Assembly: GCA_000437495.1 (NCBI GenBank)
Contig: FR897884.1
Coordinates: 79,300-88,757 of the forward strand
DNA from: Prevotella sp. CAG:485
GTDB lineage: Bacteria > Bacteroidota > Bacteroidia > Bacteroidales > Muribaculaceae
Length of the DNA stretch: 9,458 nt
Reading direction: 5' to 3'
The notes under the pieces are model-generated. The model worked only from the letters and a program-made list of their open reading frames with translations. It was not told the origin of the DNA and made no database searches. The position numbers and the translations under genes were made by a program. The number at the start of each line of letters is the position of its first letter. Within the stretch, counting starts at the first letter, position 1. Below are positions 5,507-9,458 of this stretch, in pieces.

Positions 5507-6841
5507 TCAGGTAAAGAGTTTTTCTATTTTGTTAAGCGAGCCGGAAAGACAGAAAACCACCACGCGGTCGCCCGGCATAATCTCGGTGTTGCCATCCACC
5601 AGTTCGCATTTGCCGTCGCGAGTATAGGCACCTAAGGTCATGCCGTAGGGCAGATTGAGCTTGCGTACCGGTCCGTGAGTGATTTTGGCACCTTTCTTCA
5701 CCGTCATTTCCGCCACTTCCGCATCAGCCAGCGACAGGCACTTGGCATTTTCCGTGTCGGCGTCGAGCAGAATTTTATATATGCGGCTTGAGGCAAGCAA
5801 CTTCTTGTTGATGGTGGTGCCTATGCCCAATTTCTCAGCCTGAGCTATAAACTGCAGATTCTCCACTTCCGCCACCGTGCGCGCCACATTAAACTCTTTG
5901 GCGATGAGGCAGCTGAGGATATTCGACTCGCTGCGGTCGGTAAGAGCCAGAAATGCATCGTAGCGGTAAATGTTGTTCTCCACAAGGACGTCAACATTGC
6001 GGGCATCGCCGTGAACAATCTGACAGTCGGGCAACAGTTCTGCCACCCATTGACAGCGGTCTTCGTCGTCATCAATAATCTTGATGTCGTAGTTGTCGTG
6101 ATTCATCAGAGCGAAACGCAGAGCCATGTCGGTGGCGCCCATTATGATGAGGCTTTTTATGTTGCGGTCAATCTTTCCGCATAGATCGCGAATCTCGTTC
6201 TCATGGCCCTGAGTGGTGATGAAATAAACAATGTCGTCTGCCCGAATGAAGTCGGAACCGGTAGGGATTATCGTCTCCTGGCCGTGTCGAATGGCCACGA
6301 TGTGGAAGTTGTGCGTCTGCACAGGCAAATCCTTTATCTGACAGTCGACGATGCGGGCACCCTGACGCACCTTTACACCAATCAGCAGCAGATTGCCGTC
6401 GTTGAGCTCTCCCCAGTATCGGGCCCAGCTGTGTTCGAGGCTCTGTTCGATTTCGTTGGCTCCGAGGTTTTCGGGATAAATCAGATGGTCGACACCCATG
6501 TTGCGCAAAATGCGCCTGTTGGCCGGCAGCAGATATTCAAACTTGTCTATCCGCGCCACCGTTTTGTTCACCCCAAGCTGCCGAGCCATGCAGCAGGCCG
6601 TGAGGTTGCGGCTTTCGTAAGGCGTTACCGATATGAAGAGGTTGGTGTCGTTGATGCCTAACTCGCGCAGAGTGTCGATGGAGGTCGGCGAGCCGTTTAC
6701 CGTCATTACATTGTAATTGGCGTCGATGTTGTCGAGGGCATGCTGGTTTGTGTCGAGCAGAATCACATCCTGCTCCTCATGGCTCAGCATTTTTGCCAGA
6801 TATGTGCCCACTTCGCCGGCACCGGCTATAACTATCCTCAT
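5507..6841 (-). CDS. trkA: Trk system potassium uptake protein TrkA (nucleotide-binding regulatory subunit)
   Basis: This cytoplasmic subunit gates TrkH in response to NAD(H) or ATP. At 444 residues it has the standard two-repeat layout. The first RCK-N Rossmann domain (1 to about 120) has IAGAGEVG (5-12) and D30 at the end of beta-2. The first RCK-C domain spans about 150-220. The second RCK-N domain (about 229-345) begins IIMGATDMA (232-240) with the acidic run IIDDDEDR, and the second RCK-C domain spans about 375-442 (IMPGDRVVVF). In the second Rossmann domain the usual GxGxxG is reduced to GATDMA, so nucleotide binding there may be weakened or altered. The ATG overlaps the dxs stop as ATGA, which points to translational coupling, and trkH follows within the same operon. 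No frameshift is seen. Confidence 0.96.
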   Translation of the reverse strand: MRIVIAGAGEVGTYLAKMLSHEEQDVILLDTNQHALDNIDANYNVMTVNGSPTSIDTLRELGINDTNLFISVTPYESRNLTACCMARQLGVNKTVARIDKFEYLLPANRRILRNMGVDHLIYPENLGANEIEQSLEHSWARYWGELNDGNLLLIGVKVRQGARIVDCQIKDLPVQTHNFHIVAIRHGQETIIPTGSDFIRADDIVYFITTQGHENEIRDLCGKIDRNIKSLIIMGATDMALRFALMNHDNYDIKIIDDDEDRCQWVAELLPDCQIVHGDARNVDVLVENNIYRYDAFLALTDRSESNILSCLIAKEFNVARTVAEVENLQFIAQAEKLGIGTTINKKLLASSRIYKILLDADTENAKCLSLADAEVAEMTVKKGAKITHGPVRKLNLPYGMTLGAYTRDGKCELVDGNTEIMPGDRVVVFCLSGSLNKIEKLFT

Positions 6842-8736
6842 AAAGCCTTTATTTTTTCTATTTCAGCCTTGATGTCCTGCTCGGCATAGTGAGCATTGTG
6901 CTTGAGACTTTCCACGTCGCCGTGATGAATCCATTCGTCGGGAGCGCCGAGACGGTGAATTACCGGCACAGGACACGTTTTGTCGGCATAATATTCGGCT
7001 ATGGCAGTGCCCAGGCCACCGTTTCGCGCCCCGTCTTCCACGGTTATGAGATATTTGTGATTACGGGCTATTCGGTCGAGCATCTCCGTGTCGAGAGGCT
7101 TCAGCCACAGCATGTCGTAGACGGCCACATCACCCGCTTCTCGGGCCACTTTCAGCGCGTCGGCGCCCGCGGGACCGATGGTGGCAATTGCTATCGGCGC
7201 ATTGTCGGCTTCCAGCAACACACGCCCTTTGCCCACGGGCAAGACTTCCGGTTTCCTTTCCCATTGCGGGTTATCGCCGCTGCCTCGGGGATAACGGATA
7301 GCCACCGGGCCGTTTATCGTCATCGCCGTGTGCATGAGACAACGCAGGTCATATTGGTCGAGCGGCGAGGCTATGGTCATATTCGGGATAACACGCAGAT
7401 AGGCGAGGTCAAAAAGACCGTGATGCGTTACACCGTCGGCACCGACCACACCCGCACGGTCAATCATGAACGTTACCGGCAGCCCTTGGATGGCCACATC
7501 ATGTATGATATTGTCGTATGCACGCTGCAGGAAAGAGGAGTAGATGGCCACAAAAGGCTTCTTGCCGGAGGCTGCCATTCCGCCGGCAAACGTTACAGCA
7601 TGACCCTCTGATATACCCACATCGAAGGCCCTGTCAGGCATCGCCTCCATGAGTATATCCATAGAAGTGCCCGACGGCATGGCGGCCGTGATGCCCATGA
7701 CGCGGTCATCTTCCTTCGCCATATCACACAGCTCGCGACCCATCACCTTCTGCCAGTTCCAGCGTTTGGCGTTCGACTTTGAACGCTCGCCCGTTACAGG
7801 GTCGAATTTGCCCGGAGCATGCCATACGCTGGGGTTCTGTTCGGCCTGCTCAAAGCCTTTGCCCTTTACCGTTTTGACATGAAGGATTCGCGGTCCTTCC
7901 ATGTCTTTTATGTTATTGAGCGTCTCCACGAGGCCTTGTACATCATGTCCGTCGATAGGCCCGAAATATCTGATGTTGAGACCTTCGAAGATGTTCTGAT
8001 TGCCGCTCATCAGGGCCTTTATGCTGTTGTTGAAACGCATGATTATGCCCCTGCCGCGTTCCGTTATCCAGCCGAAACGCCGAAAGCCACGGTAGGCTTT
8101 GTCGCGCATATTATTATATTTGCGCGAGGTGTGTATGCGCGAGAGGTATTTGTGCAAAGCCCCCACATTGGGGTCAATGCTCATGTCATTGTCGTTGAGG
8201 ATTATCAGCAGATTGTTGCGGCTTTGCGAGGCATTGTTCAGGCCTTCGAAAGCCAACCCGCCGCTGATTGAAGCGTCGCCAATAATCGCCACCGTACGGT
8301 GTTGCTCCTCTTTGGGCTTGCTCATTTCGGCAATAGCCATGCCCAACGCCGCCGAGATGGAATTGGAGGCGTGCCCTGCTGTAAAAGTGTCATACGGGCT
8401 CTCCTTGGGATTCGGGAAACCGCTCAGTCCGCCCTCTTTGCGCAAAGTATCGAAATTTTTGCGGCGACCGGTGAGAATCTTGTGTGCGTATGCCTGATGA
8501 CCCACGTCCCACACTAACTTGTCGTCGGGAGTGTTCATTACATAATGAAGCGCCACAATAATTTCCACAGCACCCATTGATGATGCGAAATGGCCGGGAT
8601 TGGACGACAGATTCTCGATGATACATTTACGAATATCGGCACAAACCTCGGGCAATTGTTCGGGCGATAGTTTGCGCAGCTCTTCGGGATTGTCGATATA
8701 AGGTATGTGTTGCTTAGTTTCAGCCGTTTTTTTCAT
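6838..8736 (-). CDS. dxs: 1-deoxy-D-xylulose-5-phosphate synthase
   Basis: This enzyme condenses pyruvate and glyceraldehyde 3-phosphate to DXP. It is the entry step of the MEP isoprenoid pathway and also feeds thiamine and pyridoxal synthesis. It is a cytoplasmic homodimer using thiamine diphosphate and Mg2+. At 632 residues it is the usual length. Visible motifs are NPGHFASS with H49, VWDVGHQAYAHKILTGRR (75-92), and the ThDP motif GDASISGG (153-160), which ends with N181 in LNDNDMS. SEGHAV (376-381) contains the catalytic Glu377. HHGLFDLAYLR and YPRG lie in the pyrimidine/transketolase domain, and ITVEDGARNGGLG marks the C-terminal domain. The third residue of the GDG core is Ala rather than Gly. 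Its start ATG lies 17 bases inside the upstream small membrane-protein gene, and its stop overlaps the trkA start by 4 bases. It is the second gene of a four-gene operon. Confidence 0.97.
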   Translation of the reverse strand: MKKTAETKQHIPYIDNPEELRKLSPEQLPEVCADIRKCIIENLSSNPGHFASSMGAVEIIVALHYVMNTPDDKLVWDVGHQAYAHKILTGRRKNFDTLRKEGGLSGFPNPKESPYDTFTAGHASNSISAALGMAIAEMSKPKEEQHRTVAIIGDASISGGLAFEGLNNASQSRNNLLIILNDNDMSIDPNVGALHKYLSRIHTSRKYNNMRDKAYRGFRRFGWITERGRGIIMRFNNSIKALMSGNQNIFEGLNIRYFGPIDGHDVQGLVETLNNIKDMEGPRILHVKTVKGKGFEQAEQNPSVWHAPGKFDPVTGERSKSNAKRWNWQKVMGRELCDMAKEDDRVMGITAAMPSGTSMDILMEAMPDRAFDVGISEGHAVTFAGGMAASGKKPFVAIYSSFLQRAYDNIIHDVAIQGLPVTFMIDRAGVVGADGVTHHGLFDLAYLRVIPNMTIASPLDQYDLRCLMHTAMTINGPVAIRYPRGSGDNPQWERKPEVLPVGKGRVLLEADNAPIAIATIGPAGADALKVAREAGDVAVYDMLWLKPLDTEMLDRIARNHKYLITVEDGARNGGLGTAIAEYYADKTCPVPVIHRLGAPDEWIHHGDVESLKHNAHYAEQDIKAEIEKIKAL

Positions 8737-8911
8737 GGTTCTTGTCTGCGGCTCTGAAACGCCTCAGCACCGGATAAATAATCATCCACCCGGCAGCTCC
8801 CGCTATAAGTATGTTTTTGAGATTGACTCCACCCCGCACAAGCAGGAAAAACGAAAGCCAACCCCAAAGCAGGGTCAAGAGCGAAAGTATCAGAATATGC
8901 CGCAATTTCAT
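8720..8911 (-). CDS. Small two-helix membrane protein, 63 residues, unknown function
   Basis: This short frame begins at an ATG at 8911 (MKLRHILIL) and ends at TGA 8720-8722, overlapping the start of dxs by 17 bases. It contains two hydrophobic helices, about residues 5-27 (ILILSLLTLLWGWLSFFLL) and 31-50 (NLKNILIAGAAGWMIIYPVL). These are separated by a short RGG turn and followed by a basic, hydrophilic tail. A frame extension using TTG at 8920 would put the start inside the -7 promoter box, so the ATG is preferred. It sits directly behind the operon promoter and would be co-transcribed with dxs, trkA and trkH. It may be a real small membrane protein or chiefly a translated leader that couples into dxs. 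I do not recognise a family. Support is the promoter position, the overlap and the coherent membrane topology. Confidence 0.7.
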   Translation of the reverse strand: MKLRHILILSLLTLLWGWLSFFLLVRGGVNLKNILIAGAAGWMIIYPVLRRFRAADKNHEKNG

Positions 8912-8915
8912 AGTA

Positions 8916-8948
8916 TGCAAAGTTAGTCAAAGAAAACGATTCATGCAA
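8916..8948 (-). promoter_or_regulatory. Promoter of the small membrane protein-dxs-trkA-trkH operon
   Basis: On the minus strand this is a full Bacteroidota promoter: TTG at 8948-8946, 20 bases of spacing, then TAACTTTG (8925-8918) followed by CA. It has the same spacing as the tRNA promoter. The first ATG (8911) begins only six bases after the element, so the mRNA should be leaderless or nearly so. The -33 TTG lies within a perfect inverted repeat, TGCAA-C-TTGCA (8944-8954), which could be an operator. Confidence 0.8.
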
Positions 8949-9166
8949 CTTGCAGAGTTTACGGTAAAGGCGGCGAAGAATATGTTGTAGAGCATATTTT
9001 GCTTATAACTCTCTGAGTTACAACTAGTTAGGATTAAAGGTTCAGCTCCGGAGCAGGTGGAGTTGAAAAATATTTGGCTTTAAATTTTGCCAAGTGAATA
9101 AAAATGCCTAAATTCGCTTATTCAAAAATCAATAACAATAATGCAACAATAAAACATATAGAGACC
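8949..9166. other. Non-coding divergent region with clustered short palindromes
   Basis: This region lies between the operon promoter and the small HTH gene, and I see no gene in it. It holds TAACTC-TCT-GAGTTA (9006-9020), AACTAGTT (9022-9029) and GCTCCGGAGC (9045-9054), all perfect inverted repeats within 50 bases. A promoter for the rightward gene is not clear. TAAATTTTG at 9081-9089 resembles the -7 element but has one extra base, and a TTG at 9063-9065 is too close for a standard spacer. Confidence 0.45.
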
Positions 9167-9418
9167 ATGAGCATAACGATAACATTCAACGAGCTTCGTC
9201 GCCTCAAAGACTCTCTTCCTGACGGATCGATGCACAGAATAGCCGACCAGCTGAACTGCACAGTACAGACCGTGCGCAACTATTTCGGCGGAGAAAACTA
9301 TCAATTCGGCAATTCGCAGGGTGTACATATTGAGCAGGGTCCGGACGGCGGCCTCGTGGTGCTTGACGACAGCACTATATACGATATGGCCATGGACATA
9401 CTCAACGAAAAGAACTAA
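9167..9418 (+). CDS. Small helix-turn-helix-type DNA-binding protein, 83 residues
   Basis: This is a conserved-looking small protein with a likely winged or simple helix-turn-helix. MHRIADQLNCTVQTVRNYF (22-40) has the spacing of an HTH: a first helix with Ala/Leu, a turn at Asn-Cys-Thr, and a recognition helix with Val-Arg-Asn-Tyr. The following half (GVHIEQGPDGGLVVLDDSTI, 52-71) looks like a beta-hairpin, and a terminal acidic helix closes the protein. I recall similar small 'DNA-binding protein' genes in Bacteroidales, but with no established function. The frame is open from an ATG at 9104. The ATG at 9167 (MSITITFNEL) is preferred because the upstream stretch is Asn/Ile/Lys-rich and AT-rich like leader sequence, while the protein-like composition begins at MSI. 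Palindromes upstream could be its own operators (inference). No terminator is visible in the 40 bases after the stop. Confidence 0.8.
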   Translation: MSITITFNELRRLKDSLPDGSMHRIADQLNCTVQTVRNYFGGENYQFGNSQGVHIEQGPDGGLVVLDDSTIYDMAMDILNEKN

Positions 9419-9458
9419 AAGAAAGAGGATTAAGACCCCATTCAACAAAAAATGTTAA

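Noticed and set aside
6203..6661. Plus-strand open frame of 152 codons opposite trkA
   Set aside because: It is antisense to an intact trkA, with no promoter element or family resemblance.
6889..7611. Long plus-strand open frame of 240 codons opposite dxs
   Set aside because: It lies wholly antisense to a complete dxs with all catalytic motifs, has no recognisable domain, and is of the kind expected in GC-rich codons read backwards.
8912..8920. TTG start three codons upstream for the small membrane protein
   Set aside because: The TTG is part of the -7 promoter box, upstream of the expected transcription start.
9104..9166. Upstream ATG extending the HTH protein by 21 residues
   Set aside because: The extension is Asn/Ile/Lys-rich and AT-rich like untranslated leader, and the family-like sequence starts at the ATG at 9167. 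It cannot be fully excluded.

Overview
The window looks like a chromosomal segment of a Bacteroidota bacterium, most likely order Bacteroidales. The evidence is four copies of the Bacteroidota -7 promoter element (TAnnTTTG, here always TAACTTTGCA), the near absence of Shine-Dalgarno sequences, a long single-chain PurL, a Bacteroidota-style lipoprotein, and an HU-like protein joined to a LysM domain. A family such as Muribaculaceae is possible, but that is a guess. I see no insertion sequence, phage, CRISPR array or other sign of recent transfer.

Layout. Bases 1-1151 (minus) hold the first 383 codons of purL (purine synthesis), cut by the window edge. A 173-base divergent intergenic region carries one promoter facing each way. 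To the right (plus) come a 90-residue HU/IHF-family protein and, 15 bases later, a 488-residue protein. The latter has an HU-like domain, a long acidic linker, one membrane helix and a periplasmic LysM-type domain. Next are a tRNA-Met(CAT) with its own promoter and a strong intrinsic terminator, then a 192-residue lipoprotein of unknown function. The lipoprotein gene ends exactly where the convergent trkH gene ends.

Bases 3984-8911 form one tightly packed minus-strand operon, transcribed in the order small two-helix membrane protein, dxs, trkA, trkH. The first two genes overlap by 17 bases and dxs/trkA by 4, and trkA/trkH are 5 bases apart if the TTG start is right. TrkA and TrkH are the cytoplasmic nucleotide-binding subunit and the membrane pore of one potassium uptake system. 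Dxs starts the non-mevalonate isoprenoid pathway. The operon promoter lies so close to the first ATG that the mRNA is probably almost leaderless.

A roughly 250-base non-coding region with several short palindromes follows. Then comes a small plus-strand gene for an 83-residue helix-turn-helix-type DNA-binding protein, and the window ends 40 bases after its stop.

The most interesting object is the HU-membrane-LysM protein. Its architecture would physically join chromosomal DNA to the cell wall, and its HU domain lacks the DNA-intercalating proline that its small HU neighbour keeps.
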